A stretch of 64,000 nt of DNA, taken from positions 12,115,734-12,179,733 of the forward strand of contig NC_092353.1 in the NCBI RefSeq assembly GCF_963676685.1, in the 5' to 3' direction. Under the pieces are notes generated by a model that searched no databases, was not told the DNA's origin, and worked only from the letters and a program-made list of their open reading frames with translations. This DNA is from Mytilus edulis (lineage: Eukaryota > Mollusca > Bivalvia > Mytilida > Mytilidae). This document shows, piece after piece, positions 27,591 to 40,200 of this stretch (the stretch's first letter is position 1; every line of letters starts with the position of its first letter). Position numbers and translations under genes: made by a program.

Positions 27591-29453
27591 TTGTACTGGA
27601 CAGTATTTTTGTTTCTCTGTTATCTTTTAAATATATACATTGTTATAACAGGAGACCTTAACATCGTTCGCGACCGAGAGTTAAAATCATTCCTCAGTAA
27701 AGGACCTAAATATCGTCCCCCGTCAACTGTTAACTGGAATGAGTGTCGTAATATCATCAACGACTCACTCCGCGCCTACTGTTTGAAATGGGTAAAACGG
27801 GAAAAAGCTGACAAAAAATCTTTGGACTCTTTTTTTAATTCAGTAATGAAGATAGTTGATATTCGAATACAACATTTTAAAGAACATTTTACCCTCAACA
27901 AAAACTATAAAAACCCTATTTCGCGTATCAAAAATAAACTAACAGAACTAGCCAAGGAATTTGTTTTTGTCCCGGCTGATAAAGCTGCTAATAATATCAT
28001 TATTGTTTGACGTAAATTTTATATAGAGGTTCTGCAAAAGGAAATCACGAATTCACCAACATTCCAACTGACTTCATTTTCAGAAAACGACATCTGTAAC
28101 AAACATAAACTTTTAGCTACTTCTTTACAAGCAGAACCAAACACAATGAAAGTCCCAACAATGTACTGGCTTCCGAAGCTGCACAAAAAACCTTACAAAT
28201 ATAGATTTATTTCATCTTCCAGCCATTGTTCAACTACTAAATTGTCTGTTTTACTAACTAGTACACTTGGTACAATAAAAAACCTGATAATAAATTGTTC
28301 AAATAAGGCCTTTGAAAATAGTGGAATTAATTACTTTTGGAGTGTCAAAAACTCGTTGGAAGTACTTGATAAATTGCATGCATATATTGGTGATTTTGAA
28401 TCTGTTCAAAGTTTTGATTTTTCTACCCTATATACCACTTTGCCTCATATTCTTATTAAGAAAAAATTCACATCTCTAATTAACTGGGCATTTAAAAAGT
28501 CGGAATGCGAGTACATATGTTCAAACTCTTTTAGATCATTTTTTAGTAGCAATAAACAAAAGAACTATGTCAATTGGACATGCTTTGATACTATTTATGC
28601 ACTTGAATTTTTACTTGATAACATTTTTGTTCGCTTTGGAGATTCCGTATATCGTCAAGTTATTGGAATTCCAATGGGGACTAACTGTGCACCACTTATT
28701 GCGGACCTGTTTTTGTATTGTTATGAGTTACAATTTATGACTAAAATTAGCAAAGACCCATCAAAACAACATTTGATACAAAAATTTAACAATACTTTTA
28801 GATATTTGGATGATATATTGGCTCTAAATAATGACGACTTCAGTATGTATACTAAAGAAATTTATCCTGTAGAACTTACTTTAAATAAAGCTAATGATAA
28901 CAATGACCACTGCCCTTTCCTCGATCTTGATATCTATATCATAAACGGGAAGCTTAATACAAAAATTTATGATAAAAGAGATGATTTTTCATTTCCTATT
29001 GTTAATTATCCATTTCTAGATGGTGACGTTCCCTTGTCACCATCTTATGGTGTTTATATATCTCAACTTGTACGATTCGCTCGTGTATGTAACAATGTAT
29101 TAGATTTTAGCGAGAGAAATTTATGTATTACTGAAAAATTATTACACCAGGGTTTTCGATATCACAAACTGGTCAAAACATTTACTAAATTTTATCACCG
29201 GTATAAGGAAATAATTCGTAAATATAACTCAACATGCAGACATCTTATACGTTCAGGTATTTCACATCCAAAATTTTATGGAAATATTCTTTATAAAGCA
29301 CAAAAATGTCAGTATTCTCCTCAGAAACTAACAAAACCTTTAAATAGACTTATTAAAAGGGGGTATAGTTACGATACTGTTGTCAGGTCATTAAAGATTG
29401 CATATTTTGGCTTTAACATTGATTCACTGATAGGGTCTTTGCATCGGAACTAA
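27591..29453 (+). CDS. Penelope-like reverse transcriptase frame with one in-frame TGA (candidate selenocysteine)
   Basis: Frame 27591-29453 is open except for TGA at 28008-28010. In order: linker ITGDLNIVRDRELKSFL; Penelope-type DKG-like motif PADKAANNIIIV just before the TGA; WLPKLHKKP (28164-28190), the R-x-I-x-S segment; RT motif A DFSTLYTTLPH (about 28415); motif B GIPMGTNCAP (about 28665); motif C YLDD (28803-28814) with both catalytic Asp; FLDLDIYI; then a thumb ending in SLHRN-stop. The core looks catalytically intact. The residue at the TGA is, as I recall, Cys in related elements (VV-C-R), so TGA may encode selenocysteine, or be a simple Cys-to-stop mutation. The first 19 codons after 27591 (TTG) are flanking sequence. 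No endonuclease domain. Confidence 0.8.
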
Positions 29454-30095
29454 ACACATTTATTTCTAAAAAAAACAGTTGTTGGCATGACACGGGTTAT
29501 GTTCTTCTCATATATTTTATGATAGTATGATACTAAACCCCTAACGGGAGGGATTGTACCTGATATTCATATGATGAAGACATAATCTTTCAATCAGTTT
29601 AATTGAGGTCTGGAGCTGGCATGTCAGTTAACTGCTAGTAGTCTGTTGTTATTTATGTATTATTGTCATTTTATTTATTTTCTTTTGTTACATCTTTTGA
29701 CATCAGACTCGGACTTCTCTTGAACTGAATTTTAATGTGCGTATTGTTATTGTTTTACTTTTCTACATTGGCTAGAGGTATAGGGGGAGGGTTGAGATCT
29801 CATAAACATGTTTAACCCCGCCGCAATTTTGCGCCTGTCCCAAGTCAGGAGCCTCTGGCCTTTGTTAGTCTTGTATGATTTTTAATTTTAGTTTCTTGTG
29901 TATAATTCGGAGTTTAGTATGTCGTCCATTATCACTGTACTATTATGCATATTTTAGGGGCCAGCTGAAGGACACCTACGGGTGCGGGAATTCTCGCTAC
30001 ATTGAAGACCCATTGGTTGCCTTCGGCTGTTGTTTGCTCTATGGTCGGGTGGTTGTCGCTTTGACATATTCACCATTTCCTTTCTCAATTTTATG
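27640..30095 (+). mobile_element. Penelope-like retroelement, Naiad type (family A), 5' truncated
   Basis: Consists of a reverse-transcriptase frame (to 29453) and a 640-base 3' region ending TTTCTCAATTTTA at 30095. The same 3' region recurs, cut to different lengths, at 55965-56495, 56880-57030, 22098-22185 and (minus) 15875-15990: a 3'-anchored retroelement. Known of the family: full Naiad elements carry an N-terminal GIY-YIG endonuclease and a CxC linker before the RT. Neither is found here, and similarity begins about ITGDLNIV at 27648. Assignment to Naiad rests on remembered motifs; a Penelope-like RT is more certain than the subclade. Confidence 0.83.
29527..29563 (+). promoter_or_regulatory. 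SECIS-like hairpin in the 3' UTR of the RT frame (candidate)
   Basis: ATGA (29527-29530), then 12 bases, AA in an apical loop (29543-29544), then 16 bases, TGA (29561-29563). The stem pairs TAC/GTA and CCCT/AGGG, with a mismatched middle. The order ATGA-N12-AA-...-TGA fits the eukaryotic SECIS core, but the 3' strand is short and the helix imperfect. Confidence 0.35.
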
Positions 30096-31034
30096 TATAA
30101 GTACATATTTGGTAAAGACAGATGTTATCTCATCCCATCCAACTTCCTAGTGATCGGCATACACACTTTAAACTACCTTTTCCCTCTTCTTTTGATTTTT
30201 TTTTAATCTGCTTCAATGTTAAATGGGTGCAAGAAAAATTAAACACTGACAAGATTTTGAAATCAAAGATTCTTTTATTTTATGATTCCAAGCTCTTCAT
30301 CTCAGATTCTAACATAGGAATCTTATACTTGGGATTCCTAGATTTCCAGGTCTTACACTTATGCTGGTGTTCTCTATGTTTTAGAATTTTTTCATGACAT
30401 GTATGAGGACTCTTACTTTATTCCTTTACTCTTGGAGAAGATTTCCTATTAAACAGAAAATTTAAATCTTTTATAAGAAAATGATGAGAAAAAATAAGAA
30501 GATGTGATATGATTATCAATGAGACAACTCTAAACCACAAACCAAGTGACATAGAAGATAATAAATTTAGATCATCATATGGCCTTCATCAATGAGCAAA
30601 AACCATTAAGACACAGTAATTAATCTATGAAAGTCCCAAAAATGACACGAGCAAAACAATTCAAACGAAAGAAAAATAACAGTCGAATTTATGTACAAAA
30701 CAATAGATGAAAAACAAATTAAATTAAGATATAAAGCAACAAACAACAACCACTTTCAATTATAAGCTACTGACTTTGGACAGCACATACAGAATCACTT
30801 TCAATTACAAGCTATTAACTTTGGACAGCACATATAGAATCACTTTATTTTACTTTTAAATGTGATCTGGCTTTTTAGAAAAATCCATTTGATTAAAATA
30901 CTGCATCTACATTAATCTAATACTAAAGGGCCATGTGTGAAATAAAATACAACAAATGTGTACATCTTTATTTTATATTATCACAGATAAAATGGAAAGA
31001 ATTAAATATGTATAAAGTTTTATAATAATAAATT
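30096..31034. other. Spacer downstream of TRAPPC10
   Basis: AT-rich. An R3 fragment on the minus strand (30495-30620) and a direct duplication (CACTTTCAATTATAAGCTAC and CACTTTCAATTACAAGCTAT, about 30752 and 30798, each followed by TTTGGACAGCACATA). It also contains the TRAPPC10 3' UTR. Confidence 0.55.
30967..30972 (-). terminator. TRAPPC10: Polyadenylation signal AATAAA for TRAPPC10
   Basis: Minus-strand AATAAA 62 bases past the stop codon; the first clear hexamer after the coding region. Confidence 0.55.
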
Positions 31035-31237
31035 TTATATTTTTACATCTGTTAACTTATTGTCTATTACAGCTTCCATGTGACTATTTATAGAATTTGG
31101 GTACACATGCACTTGTTTAGCAATACTGGCATAGTAGACCTGTCCCTGCTGGAATGGAAGTAAATTGTCTTGAACAGTCTTTTGTGGTAATGGTGAGGGT
31201 GGAGGTTCAGAATCAACACTCTCCTGTTTGACTATTT
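31035..31237 (-). CDS. TRAPPC10: TRAPPC10 coding exon 22 (last)
   Basis: 203 bp, acceptor ATTACAG|AAATAG to stop. A Pro-rich stretch, then LLPFQQGQVYYASIAKQVHV, equivalent to the human ALPAGQVFNSSSGTQVLV C-terminus. Confidence 0.95.
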
Positions 31238-34200
31238 CTGTAATAACAAAAATGATCATAAATAAACATATCACTAGAACCAATAATCTTCTATGCATCT
31301 ACATATGTGAAGAAAAAAAAAAGTTTAAATTTGAAAATTTATTGATAACAATAGGAATTTGAAGTAGCAGATAACAATTAAGTCTAGATCTTCAAATTTT
31401 GAAAGTAGTATGTTATCCATGTGTAAGATTTTTCATATTAATATAGAAAATTATGTGTTTTATCAGATTTATAACTGTTTTTTATGAAATACTTTATTTT
31501 TGTTTGATTCAATTTTTTCAACTTTGCCACATAAGGGGATATAACTCAGGTATTAGGGGAGATCATTTCATAAGCTTGGACATATATTTACTCATATATC
31601 TTTATAAATTATGTAACTTGCAATAGCACCTAGTACCAACCTGTGTTCTCTTTATATTGACATAAAGTAACTCTAGGTAAAGGCAGGTGACCTGCCGTGA
31701 TTGCCATCACATCAATCTCTATAGAGCCGTGACCATTAGCTATGTTAAGTAAACCTACAAAATAGATAACTGCTATTTACATTTATATTTTTTCAAAATC
31801 ATGCTTTCCCATTGATTTCTTTATAATGTATTACTAAAAAAGAAAAAGACTTTTTAACAATAGTTTAAACAGCAATGCAAGAACAATCTATTTGTTTATA
31901 ATGATGCTGATGGGAAATAGCTCTTTAATGTCAAACAGCAAATTAAAGCACCTGTTAATGAGATATAAATATAAAACCTGCTATGGACTAGACCAACATG
32001 CGGAACAGGATTTTTCACGTGCTTGTACACAAGGAAACAGTCCTCAGAAAGGCATGTCACTCTACTTGAACACATTTTGGTGATTAGCTAACCAGTCTTT
32101 GATCTTACTCATTAATGACATGTGCTTAGCAGAGAAGAAGCAAATACTTATATGTAAAACTCTCTTATTTAACCAGGTGGTGAATAGAACACACAACCAC
32201 CTGCTCTCAAGGCAATCAAGCTATCACAGTATTTTTATCTAGAAAACTAAATCATGTATTAGATAACAAAGGCAGAACATTTATTGTTCATATTCTTTTA
32301 GTCCTGACATTGTATCTACAGATATAATTTTCAATAAATATGAAGAATAAAGTGTTTTTGAGTATACCTGCACTTTTACCAGAGACCGCCCAGAATGAGT
32401 CATCATCCACTCGATATAGTACTCTGTCCTCAGTATAATTGGAGTACATTGATGTTACTTCTATTTTCATATAGGACAGGACACTCATTTGACAGTTTTT
32501 ATTTTCTCCTTGTGGTGTAACTGTGACTCGAACATGGTACTGAGTCTGATATAAAAAGACATTATCAAATTTCAGATTTATATATAATTCATCTTAAAAT
32601 ACACACATGTTATTACGCATAAAATATGTAAAGATAAATTTTCCATAAAAAATCTGAAAAGCCTTTTGCACATGCCATAGATGAAATGAGTAGACTATGA
32701 AAATGCAGATAAACACTTAAATGAGGAAAACTTATCAAACATTTAAAATTTTAGACAGAAGTATATTTTGACAACACTGATAAAAAAACACCATACGAGG
32801 TAAATCTTTTAATATCTTACCCTAAAGTTATCAATTTGACATGTGTAACTGAAAGTCCGTTGTTTCTGTTCTAGAGAGCAGATATAGTTGACATGGAAGA
32901 AGACAGGAAGTGACATCACACTTTCTGTATTACACTTCAATTCCCAAAGGTAGGACACACGTTGGCTTTTATACACATTCTAAAACATATCATAGTGTGG
33001 ATAAGAGTTTAGGTGTAATGTTAAAATTTAAACTGTTCCCACCCATTACAGCATATACCTAAATGATTGTATTCTTTTTAAATCATGACATTAAAGTGCC
33101 AAATCAAATGTAAGATTAATTCAAAGAATATTTTTCCTTATACTGTTTAATACAAGTCTCCATGACTTCAAAATGATTACTATATTTCAAAAGCATTTTT
33201 AATCTCTATAAAATAAACATGAGAAGATGTGGTATTATCGTAAATGGTATAAATATAGTAAATGTGATAGTTCTCATGCCTAAGACTTTTTAAATGTTAT
33301 CAAACTAAAAGAATAACCCAGACATTGTGTTGTACTTTTACTGAAGTAATTATTCACCAATAACATATATATGTTTTTCAATATTCACCCATTTCTGATC
33401 CGGCTTGCTGAGACATATAAATTCTACATCTTTGTTAGTTGTAGAAGCTGTTGGGTCCTGTAGAGTAAAACTACTATCAGAATGTCCTTCCAGAGCTATC
33501 TGTAGGTATTTCCTGAAAAATTAAGATGCAAGCATAAAATGTTTTCAGAAATGCTTCTAAACATGCTAAATCTATCTATAGGATTTCATGTATTTTTTTA
33601 AGAAAAATAAATTAAGAAACAAGAAAATGTGACCATAAAACACCATGCCACAGTTACCCATACAGGGGCGGATGCAGGAATTTTCGAAAGGGGGGGTGCT
33701 AACCCAGGGCACCCAGGGCAAAGGGGGGGTGCAAAACATATGTCCCGATACAAATGCATTGATCGGCAAAAATAAAGGGGGGGTGCGCACCCCCGGAACC
33801 CCCCCTGGATCCGCCACTGCCATAAACCTTTGTTAAAACCATAATTTGTCCATTATTTCAGATCATAGTGAACATATGTATTAAGTTTTATGATGATAGG
33901 ACCACAACTTAATGGTAAACCACCTTTAACTTTTACCTGATCAGTAAACCATGAAATTTTAGTCAAAACCCTAGTTCTGCGTATATTTAATCGAAAACGC
34001 AACCTCGTGATATCTAAACAAGAGTGAACACAGTCATATAAACTTAACATTAACAAAGAAAACTAATCATTGACCAATGAACCATGAAAATGAGGTCAAG
34101 GTCAGATGAACCATGCCAGGCAGTGATGTACTATTAACAATTCTTCCATACAACAAATATAGTTAACCTATTGCTTATATTTTAAGAAAAACAGACCAAA

Positions 34201-37200
34201 ACACAAAAACTTAACACTGACCAATGAACCGTGAAAATGAGGTCAAGGTCAAATAAAATCTGCAGGACTGACATAGAGATCATAAAATGTGTCCATATAC
34301 CAAAGATAGTTGACCTATTGCATATAGTATTAGATAAAAAGACCATAACTCAAAAACTTAACTTTGACCACTGAACCATGAATCTGAGGTCAAGGTCAGA
34401 TGACACCTGTCAGCTAGACATGTACACCTTACAATCATTCCATACACCGAATATACTAGACATACTGCTTATAGTATCTGAGATACTGACTTGACCACAA
34501 AAACTTTACCTTGTTCACTGATCCATGAAATGAGGTCGAGGTCAAGTGAAAACTGTCTGACAGGCATGAGGACCTTGCAAGGTACGCACATACCAAATAT
34601 AGTTATAATAAGACAGAATTTAATTCATATACAAAGTATGAAGCATCCAGGTCTTCCACCTTTTCTAAAATATAAAGCTTTTAAGAAGTTAACTAACACC
34701 TCTGCCACCACATCATTATCCCTATGTCAAGCTTTCTGCAACAAAAATCGCAGGCTCAACAATAAGGCTAATTAAAATTAATTGATAGATTTTCATCCCC
34801 GCCCACCACTATGAAATTGTCCCACCCCGATTTTTTTTATTTTATAAAATTTACGATTTCCAGATGTGTTCATTTCCGTTACCAGTAATCATTAAAATTT
34901 CTTTCATTCAAAGCTTCCGTTTTCAAATTTTGGTTTTTTTCCTTGAGTAAATCTGACTAAAATAATAAAGTCGACATATTCTGCTGCTCTATGATGACAA
35001 CATCATTTTCCGAGAGTAAAGATTGATTAGGAGAATGACGTGAAATATTCATGTTACGAGAAACACTCTTTCCAAGACCGCAAATAGCAGTATGTCACAA
35101 ATTTCTGTGATTAGAAAACTGCAGATTTTTTTATTTATGCAATATGACTGTTTCAGGAAATTTAAACCGTGAATGATATCCAAAGCGCAAGATTCGTGGA
35201 AACCAGTGATACAGAAAACATGACTGTATTAAAGATATTGAAACGCCAGCAAGACCTTGTTAGACATATCCAGAAATCAACGCCACTTTGCTTTTTTGAA
35301 TATTATACTAAAGAAATCGGACATGGGTCACGAAAACTATATTAAAATGATAGGGAATTTTGAAAAAAAATGTCTGTTTTCATTTTAATGTAAGTGATAG
35401 ACAGTTTGCCGGGGCAGAAAATAAATATACAAAACAATATACACAGCGCATTTAAACGAAACATAATGACTATTGTTACAAAAATCAAGGTTCCTGAGCT
35501 ATTTTAAAAACGAAGCGAGAGGTTTTTAACATTGCAATGTAAAATACAGGCTGAAATGTCTGAAATGTCAAACTTGCAAACTTCGTGTTGAAAATTGGCT
35601 TATAAGGTCATTAGAAAAACAGGTTGCCGGGGTGAAATTTGTAACTTGAATGTCCAAAGAATAAGCAAGTCCAAACCTTGTATGTGTAGTTGTTGAACTC
35701 TAGGTTCCCAGGTAAAGTTAAAATGCCCCTATTTCAAAAAGAATAAAGTCACGAAAACATGGAAAATTCCCTATTCACGTTCATTGTTTTGATTTTGACC
35801 GCCTGACAACTTTACGGAAATATCAAAGTGATTGTAAATAAGGACTCTGTGACGGGACACTTATAATATCCGTGTTTTAAAGATTTTATTGATATCAAGC
35901 CAGTTTATCCTGGTTCACGGTACTACGTTCCAGGTATTAGATATTAGCCATACTCTCTCTTATATTGGTATATGTGTAACATACTGAATATTGCGATTGG
36001 GAACCAGTCTAAAGCCAGTCCAGTTCAAACTATTGTCACATGGTACAATTCTCATTTACATATTATGAATATTAATTAGCAAAAGCACTATTAATTTCTG
36101 GCTATGATTTATGACAAAAAGTCAACTAACATACGCATTTTATTTTTATGTTGACAAACAGCAAATGTCCCATTTTAAGGCACAACGGAGTCATTAAACG
36201 ACAACTTTTTTTTCTTGCAAAAATTATGTAAGATTCCTCATACTTGTGTATACATGATATAAGCTTATCATTACACATGCATATATGAAGAACTCGTCAC
36301 AAAAGGGTTTCATATGAAATAAAATTTAAAAAATAAAATCCTCCCACCCGCCCCATTTTTTTCAAAAATTTGGATGAAAATCTACTAATTAATTTTAGTT
36401 GGCCTAAAACAAAAACTTAAACCTGAAATAAGACAGACTCACAAACTGAATAATACATAATGTCTGCTTCTATTGAAAGTTGGGCTTTAAATTGTTATAA
36501 ACTTAGAATATATAAATAATGATCCAGTTAATTTTTTCCACATTTCATGGATCAAGGAAAATAATTTGAAATTGGAGTAGCCATTTAAAACATTTTTCTT
36601 TCTTTAAATATTAAATTTAAAAGTAGTATAAAGTCTATTCTATAAGCACTTAAACACCCACAATATATTACCTTTTGTTGGCTGTATGTACTTTATGTGA
36701 AGCAAGCAGAGGTGAGACAAATGTTACACCTGTGAGTAATGGCTGTGGAAATCTGTCACAGGCTATTTTTATCTACAAAGAAAACAATAAACAAAAGACA
36801 ATGAGAAAGCATTTAAATTATATGGTACCAGTTTTCATTTCTTAAAGTCAGGAAACATAACTTTAACAACTGTTATCATTCTTTAATTTTATATTTTGAT
36901 TTGTATGAAACAATTAATTTTAAAATTGTGGTACAATGATTTATCTACCACCAACAGACCTAAATTAATGAAATTACATAACTAAGTCATAAAACCTAGT
37001 GTTAATTCAAAATGGAATGTTTGCATTTGTAACAGTGAATCTTCACAAAAACAAAAATGCCAGATTTATCAATGTGACTCGTGTTTATAATGTAGAACCT
37101 TATTTCCATAAAAATTAAAACACCACACCATTTTCAATATTCCTCAAATGACATTATTCACATTTTAAAAAAACATTGCTTTAAATTTTGAAATAATAAT

Positions 37201-40200
37201 ATGTAAAGTAATGAATATGACAAGAACATACCATAAAATCAATACTTTCACTTTCAATAATGTCGTGATAAAGTGTGAAGTTAAATTTCAAAGATTTGTC
37301 TTTTGTACTTTCATCAATGGTAAGAAATCTGCTACCATCAGATGTTTTAACTTGTAAATCAGAGGAGGTCACAACTTCTAATTGCTGTCCAGTTTCCAGA
37401 TTAAGATTGCTATTTTCTATGCTGAGTTCCACCTCATTTTCTATACCCATTATCAATTTATCTGAAAAAAAAAAGAAAAAAAAAACCAGTAACATTGACA
37501 ATATATCAAACATATCTCACCAATTCTTCCATCCATAGTTATAAACATTGCAACTCTCCAGTTATCAAATACATATTTGTAAAACATCAAAATAAATTGT
37601 TAAGCAGATTCCTTTGGTATTATATGCAATTATTTTCTTTTATTCCAAAGTTAAAAGTTGTGTTATTTCACTGTACCTCTACAAGTAGGGTTAATCTGAC
37701 AAAGAGGCTGATGGTAAGATGAGGTAAAACTGGTCTGTACATCCAATGTCTTAATCAAATCTAGGTTTCCAATCTTTACCCAAAACTGATTTGTTCTAAA
37801 CACTCCCACTTTTTCAATCTGCAAAGAAAACAACAACAATTTCTTTTTGAATATCAGAACATAAATGTTTTAGATTGGTAAATTTTCAATCATTTTTGAA
37901 TTTTTGAGTGGCCCAGACCATGATCTATGAAAAATACATGTTAAATATTCACCAATTGGTTTTGTAGAAGAGTTTTTAAATAAGTTGACCGAGAGGAAAA
38001 AGTTTGTTGAATTATAAACAGACAAGGTACTGTACAGGTAAGAATTCAAAATGAGAAAGTTTACCTTCTTTGACAAAACAATGACATTCTCTCCAGGTTT
38101 CAGAATTATATCTTGTCCAGAAATACACAATGCATAATCCTCCTTCTTTACAGCTGGCTGTTTGGTTATTGTCTTACTACCAGCACTATCTACCCTCCTA
38201 AGTAAATCTTTAGACTGAAAACAAGACACCCCACACAGTACAGGACTTTTAAGACTCCCTTCGATGTTCTCTTGTAACGGTATCATATTAGCAGTAGGTT
38301 TAGATATAGGTCTACAGTTTGCTACATTTTCTGTAAGACTTGTGTCACTTGCTTGTCGACTGACTACTGGCTTAGTATTCTGACTAGATTTGACTTGAGT
38401 GAATGACAGACATATTTGATCACATGATACATCACATGGTCCTTTGTTTTTAATTTTCAACTCCACTTCTACCACATGATTTATATAAACTTCAGGTTTG
38501 GTAAATGACATTTCCTCCACAGTAATCAATGGACTTGCTTTCAGGGGACTAGTTTCTATAATAGAAAAGATCATTTCTTACAGTTTAATATTTAAAACAG
38601 AATTTATCGCTTTAAAATATTCATATGCATATAGCTTTTGCTGTAAGCTTGTTCTAAGTTTTTTGGCCTTTTATGATTGAACTACTAACAAAATATTATT
38701 TTTGCACTTCATATGTCATACCAATGAGACAATTCTCTACCATACTAAATGACATAAAAGTTTTTAATTCTATTCTAAATTTGCACTACATAGATAATCT
38801 TGTGTGATTCTGAAAGTAAGTTGCTCTGTTAAAATGATGTCAGAAATGTAGGCATGAATGTGCAATGGTAGAAATAACTCCAGCAAAATAAATATACCAG
38901 TATAAAATGTACAGAGAGGATGACAATGAAAGTCTCTATTTTCACAATGTAGCCTTTATTCAATACTGAAGGCCTGATATTTTCTGTTCCGTACACAAAC
39001 ATTATATGCACAAAATTAAACTACACTTATGTGCATTGTAATTTTATACCTGTACTGTTTTTGGCTTCTTCATATAACCTTTCCAAGTACTTTCTTCTAT
39101 CTGCCTCTGGTAATGTTGAACTACTTGCTATGTATAATGCTGTCTGTAAAAATGTTTCTTTGTCAAGGTTTATAATATTTACATCAATTGCAATAGTTAT
39201 TTCTAATTTCAGAACAAAACAGCAGGGTTTTTTAATCAGGCAACCAAAATAAACTACATGTCCATAGCTGCTGCCGAGTTAAATAACATATTTCATCAAT
39301 TTTTCCAAATAAAGACAACCAAGAAGGATATAGACTTGACAATAGAGTTTCTGACAGTATCTACAACATTCCTTTAACTTGAAGACTAAATGCACTTTGT
39401 AAATGATTGAGGTCAGACTGAAATTTTTACTGCAACAGTTGTAATTGCATGCTCAAGTTATCAGTACAATATCTATATATATAAATGTTTTGTACTGTCA
39501 ATCTATAAAAATATTAACTTTTATCTCGTCTTCAACTTTCTACTTAATTACACCTTTTTTACTTTTATTATTCAAGCGTAATTGATGAGTCTTTTGCTCT
39601 TAAATAAGCCTAGTAGTCCAGTCAATCTAGTATTAATTTGACCCTAACCTTGAAGCAATTGCAACAGTTGATTTTTAAGTTGTAATCTTTAACATTATAT
39701 CCCAAGTATACACAGAAAAAAGTCCAACAAAAATTCAACTTGAGGAAAACTTAAAAATCATTTTTTTTAAATTCCTATGGGAGTTGCATTGAAATGGGAG
39801 ATAACTCTGCAAAAAAAGACAGAAATATCAATAAAATTAGATACAAATTATAATTTTACAGCTTCTTTTCAACAGAATGTAGTGATTTTTTATATTTTAG
39901 CCGTCTTTAGAGTAAAACAAACAACTCTTAAGGTGTTCTCATGTTTTTTATCAAGCTACAACCTAGATATCATAATTCATTCGTTGACCATTTATTAGAT
40001 TTTTCAGCATGTCAAGGTAAAGAATCTCAAATTAAATAAAACTGAGTACGCATATATTTTTCTTTTTGTGGTTGAAAGTTTCTTTTATTAAGCAAGATGC
40101 TGAAAAAACTTAATTTACAGATATAACCAATACCAAATATTCACATTATTTTTTCAAAATGGTCACAAAGTGATAAATTTGCAACTTCTTGAATGAAAAT

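Noticed and set aside
34491-34775. 94-codon plus-strand frame
   Set aside because: Falls mostly in the 148-bp satellite within a TRAPPC10 intron; no homology.
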